A stretch of DNA of 64,000 bases from Tyto alba. Its lineage: Eukaryota > Chordata > Aves > Strigiformes > Tytonidae. Below the pieces are notes generated by a model. It saw nothing but the letters and a program-made list of their open reading frames with translations. It was not told where the DNA came from and ran no database searches. Made by a program: the position numbers and the translations under genes. The stretch is taken from the NCBI RefSeq assembly GCF_018691265.1, contig NW_024881313.1, positions 33,597,518 through 33,661,517 of the forward strand, written 5' to 3'. Shown here piece by piece: positions 13,529 through 27,400 of the stretch (its first letter is position 1; every line of letters begins with the position of its first letter).

Positions 13529-15747
13529 CATACTCAAGCACAAAGTTCTTCCCAAGTACCACATTCACTGTCCTGCTTTAAACCAAAATATAACGGAAAT
13601 GCTCATTGCCAATGTTCCTGTTACAAGGTACACTGGTGACACCAAGGACAGGATGTAGCTCTTCGCTAGGACATTGCCTGTGAGACAATCAGCAAGCACC
13701 TGGCTCTGTTCATTTGTTTTGATTTTTGCAGGTGACATGCTTCTTTGCATCTATGTTTTTTGCGACACCTGGATGCTAAATGATACACTTTAATGTGACA
13801 TATTCAGGTCAAAAACACCAACCAGAAATGCGTTAAAACAATAATTTTGCCTCCAGTAAAAATAGATGTGATATTAGATGCAGTATTTACTGTCAAGACA
13901 TAACTGACCTAGTCTACCAGGTAAAGAACCTTATCTTTTCAAGTCAGGTATATTGGGAGTTTCTGATGGAAACAGAGCACTGATAAATACATAAGAGTTT
14001 ATTGTCATATATTTTATTACAGCACTAAACTAAAAGCACTGCTCCACTGACAACTCTATCACAAGTAAATGCAAATTCATCCAAGAATCCACAGGCAGAA
14101 GAACTGGTTTTCCCATGCGTGAGGAACAGTAAGGTGCTTATCTGCTGGCATTAGTACCCATGAGCCTATGAAAATCTACACTTTGGAGGGCTGTATAGAG
14201 AATCCCAAGCAAAAATTAATTTGCTCACAGCTGTTCCTTACCAGTGGATAAACTGGTGTGGTTCACCTTCAAACCAGCTCTGCCTCAGTCAGTTCAGGCC
14301 TGACAAATCTTGGAGAGGAGGAAGAAGACATGTCCTCCGTGTCCTTTCTCCCCCCAAACCAAGTCCTATCCTGAAGCTCTCTACACATTTCCTTCTGCTC
14401 AAGGAGAATGATGCAAATTTGCCTGAATTATCCTGAGCTCAAAGCAGCAGCGCTATGCAGTCTTTTCTCTAGCTGCTGTACCCCAGTGCCATGCCAGAGT
14501 TAGCAGAGAATTTACTGAAGTTTATTAATGCAAACAAATGAAGAGATTATCCCTAGGTGGTGGAGAGGGCCAGGTGTCTAATAATTAGGGTTATGACTGT
14601 CTTGTGGAACATATATCTTTACTTGTTGTATCAGTCCTATTTTCTTGTATGCTTCTCTCATTCATCTCTTACCGATCTTTAGAATACTTCTGAAAGTGCT
14701 ATGAAGTCTCTGGAACAAGACTGTACTTTTGTTACATTCCATCAGTTCCTAAGCCTACAGGACCATAACCCTTCAAACTGCAGCTAAACTAAGCAAGGCT
14801 TGGGCACAGATCCATGCTTGCCACTGATGGTGGAATCCTAGAACAGTTTTCACTTGGGAAATCTCCCAGCCTACTTCCACAGGGCAGTATAGCAGGAGTA
14901 TTAGTCTCTTGGGAGATCATATATGTCAGTGACTGGTCTCAAAAGGCAGTATGGAAAAAGCCACTCTCTTGAGGAAAATGGTTGTATGGACACAAGCAGC
15001 ACTGCACCAGCTGGCTTCAGGTCCAGAGCATGTGCTCTGGCATGGCTACTGTGTGGATAAGCCTCTGAGATCATGGGCTAATAGCTCCACCGGTTAATCC
15101 AGGCTGTGTAGAAGAGTTCAGGTGGTGGAGCGTCTACTGCTCTCATTGGGAGAATATTTCTCACAGTGACAACACCGTCAGGGTCCACTCCCAGTGCACC
15201 ATCACTTGGCCAGCCCCAACTGTAGCAAAGATGGGAGGAGCTCCTTGGGTCTCTCCACTTGCCTGTTTCTGGCTCTATATTCCCCACATGTGAGTGTCTT
15301 TGCTGTCTTGCCCTTCCTTCCACATCCTGCTCTTGTGTTGTTGCCAGATAGAATTTGTCTTGCACAGCTGGGGGCCTCGTGCCATTTCTGAGAAGGAGCA
15401 ATCCTTAAGTCTGACTTAGGTTAGACCTTGTAGTGGACTCTGTGCTCTGGAGGCCTTGGTTCTACCTGGATAACTCAGTGGTAGTCTCCTTTCAGAAATG
15501 CATGGCCAAAAGTTCACTGAATTCAAAATTTTGACCCATGGTGCACTTTTCCACAAAGCTTCCTAATTCTCCAGCTTACTTGCATTTTGCTTCATTGTTT
15601 CCATGCTGATGCTGTACAAGTCACAATTAGCACTCATAACTTTTGCTTTAATAACCAGAATGTCTATGGACAGAAAGTCAGGGGGTCTCTGAAAGTTTTG
15701 CCAGGAGTTAGGAACAATCTTATCTTTCTTTTCTTTTTCTTCACCCT

Positions 15748-15754
15748 GTTTTGT

Positions 15755-15786
<32 letters not shown>

Positions 15787-15876
15787 GTTTGTTTGTTTGT
15801 TTTGTTTGTTTTGTTTGTTTGTTTGTTTTTTGTTTGTTTGTTTGTTTTGTTGTTGTTTGGTTGGTTGGTTGGTTTT
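15748..15876. repeat. Compound (TTTTG)n (TTTG)n (TTGG)n simple repeat
   Basis: About 130 bases of T and G only. It starts with TTTTG units, changes to TTTG units with occasional longer T runs, and ends with four TTGG units. The gradual change of unit is typical of microsatellite growth by slippage. Two apparent reading frames across it, one rich in Phe/Cys and one in Gln/Asn/Lys, are composition effects. Confidence 0.95.
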
Positions 15877-18155
15877 AATTATTCTCTCCAAAACGTCTAG
15901 AATAGTAGGAACAATTTTATACTGATGTATAGTGTTTGGTGCATGTTCAGTGAAAGTTTTGTGGCATTCTTTGAAAAGTCTTAACCACAATTAAAGAGGA
16001 TCTGTAAAAAGTCAAGATGAAGGGCACAACTATCAAACACCAATTCATGATCTGGCAATGCAGAAGAATAAAAAGAGCTTGTAGAAGTAAAATATCTCCA
16101 CTTCAGTATTGTGGCATTTAGCTTGACACATTATGGCTTCTGACAACAAGTGATAAGAATTTAAAAGGAATTGAAACATTCACTCTCTTCCAGTCTGCTA
16201 TCATCAGTTTTACAAGCTAGATCATCAAACAAGAAAAAAAAACCCACCACAATATCAAGGAAACACTCCCTACCACATTCAAGGACATGTAAATGTTAAT
16301 AGCGCCTGGCACCAATCTCCTGACAGACCAGCTGGCGGTAGTCGCTGAGTGCTATATTTTGGTAAAAAGAAAAAAGGTGAGAGAGTTTAAGAGATGGATT
16401 TTAAGTGAAATTAAGTGAGGCCTCTTCACTGGAGATGTATGCTTCTCAAAAATGTTCTCTAAATGAAACTTCCTTTTCAGTCCTCCACAAAATATTTCCT
16501 ATCTTTTGATAGAGCAAAGTATATTTCCTATCATTGTTCCCCAAAACATCTGATAGCAAAGGAAAGAATCCCCCAGGCTTAAAGAATTCAAGGAGGATTT
16601 TTTAATCTGAGTTCTGAAATTCCTCAATTCCAAAAAGCCAAAGCAATCCCAAACTTTTTTTTATAAGACTTTGTCAAAAAGTAGAACAGAATTGAACATG
16701 GAAGAAGCACACAAAGTCTTTCCTACCCCTCCATGGCAGGATGTGAGAACATCATGGTGAGAACCTCTAGATCATCTGAACATCTTCAAATGATGTATTA
16801 GAATCCATTTGACACCTTGTCAAATGCATATGCAAATAAATACAGGTCCTGAATTTTCAAGGTGTGTCTGAGGCAAGAATAGGGCAGCCTGGGAAACACA
16901 GCAACTCCCACAGTGTTTTCTCTTCCAGAAGAGTTTAGATTAGACTTCATTATTTCCAGTCTTGGTTTAAATGACTCATATGATGTAAAGATCTGTCCCC
17001 TGAAGGAACATTTCCCAAAGTTACCTCTACAATGTTAGGAGGATCTTCCTGTCTTTCAGATGAGGTTGTCCTCCCTCTTTGAACAGTTCCACTCCCTTAC
17101 TCATGCATATAGATTTGATTAACTTCAGAAAGTCCTGTCCTTCTCAGGGCCACCGTGGGAGGAGACACTCTAGTGTGGAAAGGAGCCAGACAATCAGTGT
17201 GGATCATTTACCATCCACAAGACATCCAAATTGCAACTGTGTTGTCTGCTTTTATCTGGGTCATGCAGGTCAGATATTTTAAGATATTTATAGAAGAAGA
17301 AGAGAGGTACTTATCAGCATTTTCTAAATCACCTGGCACTCATTGAAATGAAAGAAAAGTAGTCATCAAGGTGCTTTGCAAACCCCATTCAATACCAATA
17401 CACAAAAATGCGTTTTAATACCCAGCCTGCATTTTGTCTTAGACATAGACAAAACATGTAATTTTTCTAAACGAGAAAGGCACAGTTTAGTGGAAAATTA
17501 TTTCTTCTGCTTCCAAAAAGAGGCAGTTTCTTGTTTCTGAACAGCTCTGTAGGTCAGGAAGAGACAAATGAACTTGAGTACAACACTTGCCTTTCAGAAA
17601 GGGGCTCAACGTTTTGATCTTCCCCACCCTTATCTGCAAGTTCAGGTCAAATTTGTCAAAAGAAAAAAGGTGGGGGAAAAAAAGGCAAATGCCAATCTTT
17701 TCACTGCCACATACTCTAAATGACACATTCTGATTTTTTTCTTAGCTGGCTGAGAGAACACTTGTCCTCACACTGCAGACATTCTTCTTAACACCCTGTG
17801 TTGGCCAAAGACATAGAATGGGAAACCAAAATGCACACAAGTAATTTGCCACATCATAATGCGCAGTGGAGCGTGGCTGCTGCCTCTCTGCTTTGGATGT
17901 CTCCTCTAGCACAGGACTTGCTAAGTACCTTTTATCCTTTGTGGTGTACTTTTCCCCAAGTACCCTAGGAAAGCAACTGCAACACATGCTACAAGGGAAA
18001 TCAATCCACTTTCCTACTCTCTCACAAACAAACCTAAGAGAGAAATCCCTTCTGGAAAATCAGTGCAGACAAAACACAATAATAGGGGCTATAAAGACTG
18101 ATGACACTGGGAACATCCAATGCATCCTCCTTATCACATGTTTCTACCCATAATC

Positions 18156-18188
18156 ATTCTTCTTTTCTTCTTCTTTTTTTTTTTTTTT
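18156..18188. repeat. Pyrimidine (TTC)n/T tract
   Basis: About 33 pyrimidines made of TTC-type units followed by a T run. Low-complexity sequence. Confidence 0.85.
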
Positions 18189-20242
18189 CACTCTCAGCAG
18201 TCAAGCTATGGCTTAAAAATGGGGTAACAAAATATTTCTGGCTCCTGAGATGGCCAGGAGGAGTCCCAAAGCAAGTGATTAATATGGCATAAGCATAATG
18301 TCCATGGACAGCAAAAAAATCAGGTTTTTGGTTTGTTTTTCCAAGTGGAGCTCTTGAATCAAAACTACCTCTATTCCTCTAAAATGTAATGGTTAAAAAT
18401 TCCTCTGAAAACAAAATGGATCACCTCCTTTGGAAAATGAAATTTTTTGCACTACTAAAATTAAGAAAAAAAGTAATTGATTTTCACCAGGCTAATGAGA
18501 GCTGCCCTTCTCATGTTTGCCCTAACCACTACCACCAGTCACCAGTGTGACTGCAAAGGTCAGGGTGCCTATCTACTGCTAGAAAACAGTGTATCATGGT
18601 CTGAGCTATCTCTCCCCAGTCCTTTGCTGATATGGACTAGGAGAATTTTGTTCTGGAGCATGACTACCACCTGGGAGATCTCTCCCTTGTATGCACCCTG
18701 AGGGCATCTCACTGTGAAGGGACCTTTACTCCCACTTCTGCCTTGTATTAACATTTTATTCAGAAAAAATGGATATTATATTAAGTAGGAACCTTTCTAA
18801 TAAAATATGCTTTTGTACCACCAGGAAAAATTCCTAGGCAAATACATCTACTTGACCTTGTTGTCAATGGGCTGAAAAAACATACTTTGCATCATGCACA
18901 AGCTTAAGTTGTGCTTTAAACAGTGAGGAATTTAAGGACTCGCATAAATTCATCTTGTGAAATTCTGTTTCTTGGAGTTTGATAAATCTTCTGCTTCTCT
19001 TTTTTTTTCAAAGTGAACACTTCATATACTTAATGTAATTGTACATTAAACAAACAAACAAACAAAAATCAAAAGTCTCAACCAAACTCGCAGTGTTGCT
19101 CCAGATAAATAAACTCAGATGTAATATTATGTAGATCAGTCCTGCTGAGATCAGCTTTCAGATGTTACGGTGATGAGCAATGCTATAAAACCCTATAAGC
19201 CTATGTAGGGCAGGGAATGATGTAAGTGATGCAGAATTTGTGTTGTATTCCTGTTCAGGGCATCACTTCACTCCTTTGACTTTGCCAGATCTCCCTCTGA
19301 TACTACCAAAAGATCTGGGTATGCAAAGAGCAAAGCATGAAGTCAAATGAATTATGTATTATTTGTTGACACTCTTTAAAGATAACTTAGTTTCTCTTGC
19401 CAGACATTTTCTAATTATTTTTCTGCTGCTTTAAGGGATGACTGTGTTCTGCTTCTCTACACCTTGTTTCCAGGCTGCATACACTTTTTTCTTTTTAGGT
19501 TGATATTTATCACTCTGTGTTTATCTTTAAGAAAATAATCCATATCCAGTACTTGTTGTTAGTAATTCTTTCATCTCCTTCTCCATTTCTTTCACCTGCA
19601 GTGCAATGCTACATGTTTTTTATTCATGATTGTGCTATTATTTGCCTCAGATATGTTTTGCACTGTTGCAAGAATTATTTTTGACAGTTAAACAAAGGCA
19701 AGATGTTAATTCAAGGAAGCAATTTGCAGAATGTGCTATTAAACAGGAACAGGAATGTCTATGCAATTTACCCTACCCAAAGAGGTACAGTGAAAACTGG
19801 GAATCATCAGTCTGTGGAAATCATCACACTGATGAAGCTAACAGCACTGGGAAGTCATGGACTATGTTGCTTTGTCTGCTTATCCACCATTTTGAAACCT
19901 TTATATTATTTCTACTTTGAGCTCTGAACAATAAAGATGAAGTCAGCCAAAACACCACGAGTCCTTCTGCAAAAATGAAGAGGAGGTTTTTCTGCTCGTT
20001 AGCCAGCAGTCTTGCACCAGTGCACTCTCCTGTCTGCAGAGTGAGAAGTAATACATAGGGCAACATCTGGGCATGACACCACAGTGACAGAACCAATGTG
20101 CTCCTGTTTCTGGCCAAGCTAATCAGGGCTTGTTCAGCAATTTCTGCACATTGTTTGATTTCACAGAGTAATCGTGCTGTTAGGCAAGGGTGAGTGTATG
20201 TATGCATATTCTCTCACCTCACATTAGCAATCCAAAGTACAA

Positions 20243-21476
20243 AGAGACAAGCGCCCATGCAGTCACAGGCTGGCTGAGACTGGAAGGCACCCCTGGAGAC
20301 TGTCTAATCCAACCCCGCTGCTCAGAGCAGAGCCAGGCAGAGTGAATTGATAGGAGCCAAGTCCTCTCAGGCTTTTAATAGCTCCAAGGATGGAGACTCC
20401 GTAACTCAGGGCAACTGCTCCACTGTTTGACCACTCTCATGGAAAAAAAGTGTTTTCATATGTTTAAATGGAATTTTCTATATTTCAGTTTGTGTCCATT
20501 GCCTCTTGAACTGTCCATGAGCACCACTGAGAAGATCCAGGATCCATCTTCTTTACTCCCATCCTTCAGGTATTAGTAAACACTGATAAAATCCCACCGG
20601 GTCTCCTTTTCTCCAGGCTGAGCAGTCCCAGTTCTCACAACCTTTCCTCATGTCTGCTACTCCAGTCTCTTAATCATCTTTGTGGTCCTGCACTGGACTC
20701 ACTCCAGTATGTTCATCCCTCTTTTGTCCTGGGGAGCTCAGAACCAGACCCAGAACTTGAGTGTTGAGCAGAGGGAAAGGTTTATCTCCCTCAGCTGGCT
20801 GGCAACATTCCTACTAGTGCAGCCCAGGTGACTGTTGACTTTCTTTGTTGCAAGGACACATTGCTAGCTCACGGTAAAGTTTTTCACCAGAATGAACGGG
20901 GGCCCTTTTTGAAAACTGCTTTCCAGTGGGTTGGCCCACCAACCTTCATTTCTGTGTGGTGTTATTACCCCCAGGTCCAGAATTTGTCGACTGAGGAAGA
21001 ATAATCTTTCTCTGGTGGAAGCTCCTGAAGCATAGCCTTTGATTAGCTTCATGAAGTGCTTGTTTGCCCATTTTTCCAGTCTGTTGAATTCCATCTGAAT
21101 GGCAGTACAATCATCTGCCATATCAACCACTCCTCCTGTTTTTTTATCATCTGCAAAGTTGCTGAGAGTGTACTGTGTCCAGGTCATTAACAAAGATGTT
21201 ATAAAATATTTGTCTCCATAACAACCCTTAGGGCATATCACGGGTGACTGGCCTCCAGTCAGACTTCATGACACTGATCACAACCCTTTTAGCCTGGCAG
21301 TTCAGTCAGTTTTCAATCTACCTCACTGTCCACTTATCTAGTCCATATTTAATCGATTTGTCTATGAGGATGTTATGGGAGATCGTGTCAAAACTCTTGC
21401 TAAAGTCAAGATAAACAACATCTACTTCTTCCCCAAGATGCCACATGGTGCCTCCCATCCAATGCCACCCCAATGC
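20243..21476 (-). mobile_element. CR1 LINE, old 3' fragment with reverse transcriptase relic
   Basis: About 1.2 kb in minus orientation. Reading down from 21476, the broken translation gives the RT motif around YLDFSKSFD followed by a serine-histidine-asparagine stretch, then FADD with a following 'LEKWAN' segment, which matches the order of motifs A and C in CR1 reverse transcriptase. Below 20870 come the typical CR1 3' end words, including the reverse complement of the 'ccaggctgagcagtcccag' type sequence and, near 20300, 'tctaatccaacccc'. Frameshifts and stops break the frame into two pieces (21566-21318 and 21241-20864), so it is inactive. The 5' end is missing, as in most CR1 copies. Divergence looks high, so this is an old insertion. 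Confidence 0.88.
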
Positions 21477-24400
21477 AGTGGATTTTTTCCATACTAAAAT
21501 GGATATGCTGAATTGTACTTTGGAGGTATCCTTCTCTATGCACTGAATGTAGAAGGAACTTTGCATTATTTACTTAACATGCTTAGATTAAGTGAAGTGA
21601 GTCCCACCCTTAGGGTTCATTTTCCAGTTACTAGTTTCTGTAATTTGCACAGGCACATAACAACAAGCCTCCTCCAAATACCTCATGCCATGGCCTTTTT
21701 GGATACATAGCTTCTCATGCTAGGCAAGGAGGCAGTTAGTGCAGCCTCTTGTTCCTAAAAGGTGCAGTAACTGAGTGAAATTGATCATGCTGAGGCTGGT
21801 AGAAGCTTTGCCACAGCCTGCAGAAACAGAATTTCAGTCTCCTCTTTCTGCCTGCTTGCCCATGCGAGGAGACCAGGGAAGGGTGGTGGCCACAGGAGGA
21901 AGAGATGCATGCCTGATTCATGTAGTTTTAGTATGCTCTCAGTTTTTCACGAAGGGAAGTTCTCTGGAAACACTAACATATCTCCACCACTTCTATTAGA
22001 ACTTGCAGCAAACTTCCTTTCAAGACACATGCTTACATATTTTGGATGCTAATTATATGCCATACATCCATATCCTTGACAAAAGACCTACTCATGGCTT
22101 ATGTTTCAGTCTCAAGTCCCTGATGTATCACTCAATAGGTTTCAGTTCTGCAACTGTAATCTCAAAACCCCACTTGCTCACAGGGCATGTAATAACATTC
22201 AGAAATCTCCATCATGCCAGAAAAGTTATCCTTTCTACTTCAGCGAACACAAAACTGTACTCTCTTTTAAGGTTGCTCAACTTTCAGCTGTTAAATCTGG
22301 AGTAGTCAGTTACCAAAAGCACTTACATACATCGCAGAAGTAATAAAAAGCTAATGTCTCTTCATTTATTTATCTTCTGAAAGATGGCCTGAGTGCTAGC
22401 TCACTCAGCACTGGGAGGTATGAGTAACTCTCAAGTACAGATATAGACAAATACATATATTATTTCTTATTACTGATAAATGTATGTGACTGTAATAGAA
22501 GCAACAGGACTCATTGTGCAAATGGGAAAGGACCAGGACTTCAGTCCTGCTGAGGAAAAGTCACCCTGGTCAAAAGGGCTGGAGTCAATAGAGCAAAATC
22601 AGGCTGATCCTACTCATGAATGGAGAAAGTATCACCCTATTCAGAGTTCATTCAGCTTTTTATGGGTGATCCTATTTTCCCATCCATAATATTAAATAAT
22701 CACAGTGTTCAGATAATCATGTGATGTCAAGAAACTATCTGAAATTTTCCAAACAGAGACTACAAAATAACCAAGATATTCACTGCATGCCAGTGGGGTG
22801 TTTCTTCTTTCTTGTTTGGGAAGCAGGAAAGCAGGAGTTGGCCACGGATTCACTGTTGCCTGAGGAAGGGGAATGCTGTGGGACAACTAGAGATACTGAG
22901 GTCTTCTCTGTGAAGTAAACATTAACCATAGATCTAAATAATTTTTTTTTCTTTAATCATTCTGTTTATTTATTTATTTGAGATGTCATACAGACTAGTG
23001 TAAGATTGCAAACTTCCTGGAGCTGTAGTTACAAGAAGTCTTGAAAACAAACACTGTGAGCAGCATTTTTCGAATTGATGAAATCCAGATCACTGACCAT
23101 TTTTCCAGCAGGTCACCAGTTTGCCCTTGAGAATGTAGATTAAAGAAAGAGTTGGTTTTAATTACCTCATGCTCTGCAAGAAGTCAAGATGGCTCCTGCA
23201 GCTCCCTAGACACTGTATGACAATCTAGAGATCTACTAAGCAGCTGCAGACTAATTAAATAATCAGTAAGGACAAATCCTTTTCTATTTTACTCCCTGTG
23301 GAAGTTGGATGAAATTTTGGAGTTGTGAAAGGTATAAATCAGGGCAGGGTTCTTCAAAGTCCTTTCCACGTAATTTTTAGAGGTCTTAAGTGAACAGCTT
23401 GCTTGCTCTTTCACAGACCTGCAGAGCACACCCATGGGTGCTTGCAGCACTGTTGAGGTGGGGAGAGTAGTTTCTGTGTTTTCTTGTGTAGCTGTTCCTT
23501 AGCTCCAGTAGAAATGCCTCTTTACATTCTTCCTCTTAAGGAGATATTTGGAAACACTAATATGTTAATAACGATCTCCTGGGCCACTGCTGAAATCTGG
23601 CACCAAGAGGCTGGCTGTCCTCATGTTTCCCATGAATTTCAGTTTTCTCTTTCCACCCCAGTGCCACTGTCCATCCTAGTTCACCGTCTTTGGTCTTCAC
23701 AGAGGGATAGAAGCTCTGAGTTTAGTCACAGTCGCCTAGTGAATTTTCTTGCATCTTTAGCAGTGACTCACAAGACTCTGGAAAAGTCAAATCCCTTTTT
23801 TGTCTATGCTAGTAGAGAAACAGTGTTTCCTTCATCACCATTCTAAGGACACTTGGTCATTCTCCATCCTTTCTTCAATGGGTTGCACCCTGAAGACGTA
23901 CCCATCTTGATGAGCTGTCCTTTAGCATTCCTATTTCAGTGCTGTGCCTACCCTATCACAGGTTTAATTAAAAGGTCTATAAATAGTCACCTCCACATCA
24001 CCTCTACACAGAAGGAATGACAGCAAGCTTATTTCATGGGAAGGAGGGTTGTGCTGTTTTTTTTCCATATGAAAGGATCAGCTCTTTGAGAACAGGAATC
24101 AGTCTGGATCTTCTAACTATACTCTCAACTGTGACTAGGAAATAGATTATACTATTCTGTCACCAGAACATACTGTAACATCTGCGGTCATATTAGGTGG
24201 TTTAATGAAAAGTGGGAAAACAAAATGAAACAAAAAGACTTTTCAGACATGGCAATCTACTGTTTGATTTCAAGACTACAGAAGCATTTAATTTCGACAG
24301 TGCCAAAATGTTTTGCAGAGATAAGGTAATATCTTACGTGATGTCTTTGAAACACTGTAAAAAATATATATTGGCATGTGATAGAGCTGTCTAGACAAAA

Positions 24401-27400
24401 CGAATCTGGACAATATAGTCTGAACAAAGCATTTTTCTCTTATCAAAGCAAAACGAGGACAAAAAAATCACTGTTTTTTCCCTGTCACATTATGTGAAAA
24501 ATGACACATTCTTACAAGCATTTCTATTTAAATAATCAAGATTTTTTTATGGAAACCTGATAGATCTAAACTTTTTCATAAGCCTTACTAATGATTCTCT
24601 CTTGTGGGTCAGATATAACAAAATCATACTTTGATTAACTGTGCCCCACCTATGCAAAATAAGGACAGGAACATGAATTAAACCTATTATATAATGGAAA
24701 AGATCCAGGAAAATATGAAGGACCCAAGATCAATAAGATCTATGGGACTCTTCTGCTGAGAAGACAGATTACTGGGTGCTGGAAAAGCTGCAGTTCCTAT
24801 CTGGCCATAGATGAAGCATTTCAAGAACTGGATAATTACCTAAAGTGGTCAGCTATTGAATTTTTCTATTTCCCATTGGTATGAAAAGTAAGCACATACT
24901 CTTTGCCAGGCAGAACAGTAATCAATAAGTAATGGAGAAGTAATTTGTTTGATGACATCAACTGGATGCCAGTCCTTCAGCACCTCTATTAATAAATGTC
25001 ATGTATCCATGCCAGAAGGGAGACTTGAGATGACATTGAACTTTGAAGTCATGGTATTGACCATGAAATATTTCTAAAATAATGTCTCAATCAATCTATA
25101 TTGCCAGTTTCTACATGAGATTCTAGATCAGATTTGCCTCTCATTTCCATTAACTGTAGTTCAGAGCAACTCCACTGGCTAACTTCAGTCTGAAATCAAT
25201 GTTGCTGAAGACAAGAATTTGGTTCACTGTATAAGTATCTAGGTCAGTGTTCTCCAGAATGGACTGATCCAGTGATAGCTTTCACCTCTTTAAAGTAGTT
25301 CATTCATTTTTAAAATATAATTTAGGGGTCCAGTTTTCAGCCTGGATTCTTTTTTACCCATGCACATCTTCAAAGAGCAAAGATCTCTTGAGTCACTGGA
25401 AAGGGGAGTGGTAGCATCAACAATTAACAGTGTTAGAGGCAGAGGAGATCTTTCCTTACTTGGGGGACTAAAGAGTCCTATGATGCTTTCCTGACATCTT
25501 CCTCCTCTTTCCAATGTTCCTCTCCTGAGATCTTGGAGGCAACTTTGCTAAAGTGACTTCTACTTGCAGGAACAGTTGCAGTATCTGCAACTGCTGTAAA
25601 CCATCTGCTTTCTCTTTTTTACTGTGGAATAGACTGAACTTTACCTTATGTCACTTATATGTTTGATCCAACCCTATGCACACAACTATTCCTCTTTCTT
25701 CCTCAGTTTTATTTCACACTCTTTGTTCTAACCCTTCTCTCTGTTGAGATTTCTTTTAAAGCCTCTTGCCTCTCATGAATTCTTTTGGTTGTTCCTACAC
25801 ACTGTGATCATATACGTTGTTATGCTGTTTATTGGTGATATTCTCTTTGAATTCAGTGATGCAAATTGGCTCCTTCACTAGCACTCAGGGATCTGCAGTT
25901 GTGAAAGGAATGGATTCATAGACTGTTGGCTTTGACAGCTTTGGTACAGGCCTATGATGATGAAAAAAATAAAACTTGTCCAATGACAGCTATGCAGTAG
26001 TGCAGCCTCAGAAAGCGCTTGCAAAATTCATAGACATTGATTTAAAAGAAGCCCCTTGTAGAGGACTAAAACTCTTCTCATGGCTCCAGTGGGGGCAAGA
26101 TCAGGCCTGAATTCAGAATGGAGAGATATGATTACGTCAAACTGTGTGTGATAGCACCCATTAACAGTCTGTTACACTCCAAAATCTGATGCAATTCAAA
26201 ATGAAGTGAGCAGATGTAAAACAACGTGCTCCCAGCACACTCCCAGAGTCTCAGAGGAGCTCTGCCTCTATTCATTTTGATTTGAAAAGCAATTGACTAA
26301 TACAAATTAAGAAAAACAAGAGATAACTGTTAAATCTGGCTTTAAAAAGAACATTCTAACACAACTGCCTTGGTGTCAAATTTCCACAAGTATTTGCTTT
26401 GCTAGTCCTGAGTCCAATAGGAGCTGCACACATGCAACAATGTAGTATTTTTTCAACATCAGTGAAAATGTCATATTTTTTTCTGAGAGACTACCCACTT
26501 TTCCAAAATACATTTGCATGATTGTTTATAGATAATATACTAGGTATTAGTAACATAAATTATGCCTTATAGCTGACATCCAATGAATAAAGTAACTTGA
26601 GTGTTAGTGGGCCAAGCACCTACATAAAAATGTTCCTTCTTTCAGTTTAATGAAGTTTCACAGAAGTCAGTAGAAGTACCAGGCATTGGGTATTTCTGAA
26701 AATCAGGTTGCTTTTATTTCAAGGATATCTCTGACATCTTCAACCCACTGGCTAAAATCCCATTGTCAAAGTCCCATGAGAAATGGAAAAAGACTGAAAA
26801 TGTTGGCACCTCCTAAGTCCCTGGCCCAGCCTGAAAGTGACATTGCTGTCATTCCCTTCTGTCTGTTTCATTAAACAGGGAGAGGACGGTATTTTTTTTT
26901 CCTTTTAGCAACCAAATTGAAAGAAGAAATGAGCTTCAGTGAAATGCAACTTTATTTGAATGAAACTCTCTGCAGATTCATATCTAATTTCTAGAGCATT
27001 TTTGTTTGTTTCTGTTGAAAAAAAAATGAAGGATTTTACAAATATTGAAGTTTTGTTTCCAAGTTTCACAAATAAATTATTTCCTTTTTAACTTGATGGA
27101 GCATTTCATTTTAACAGCTTTCAAAATTAAGCTCTTGAGTTACCTTTTTGGAACCCATATTTTCCATTCAAAAACAGATCTAAATTTGAAGAACAGAGGA
27201 AAACCAGAACGCTTTTACGGTCCAGCCAAACATTTCAAAACAAGTATTATGACTACAGTGTAAAGAGCTGTTCAAAAAAACAGACTCCATCGCCATGAAA
27301 GAGGTCTGCCAAGACCTACAGCCTTCGCTGTGTGTCTGAGGTGATGCCCAGGACAGTGGAGCTGTGAGAATGAAACTAAATCTGGTCCATCTTATACTTC

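Larger units (their letters stand above)
13534..20242. other. Non-coding unique DNA
   Basis: No supported gene. It contains the T/G simple repeat near 15.8 kb, a pyrimidine run near 18.17 kb and a short (CAAA)n stretch near 19050-19066. Frames of up to 127 codons occur but none resembles a known protein. The 15587-15990 frames on both strands are artefacts of the T/G repeat. Confidence 0.65.

Noticed and set aside
14810..14880. Possible CR1 tail ('ggaatcctagaacagttttc')
   Set aside because: Only one weak word matches and the following sequence does not continue as CR1.
15587..15990. Overlapping frames on both strands rich in Phe/Cys and Gln/Asn/Lys
   Set aside because: They are translations of the T/G simple repeat and not proteins.
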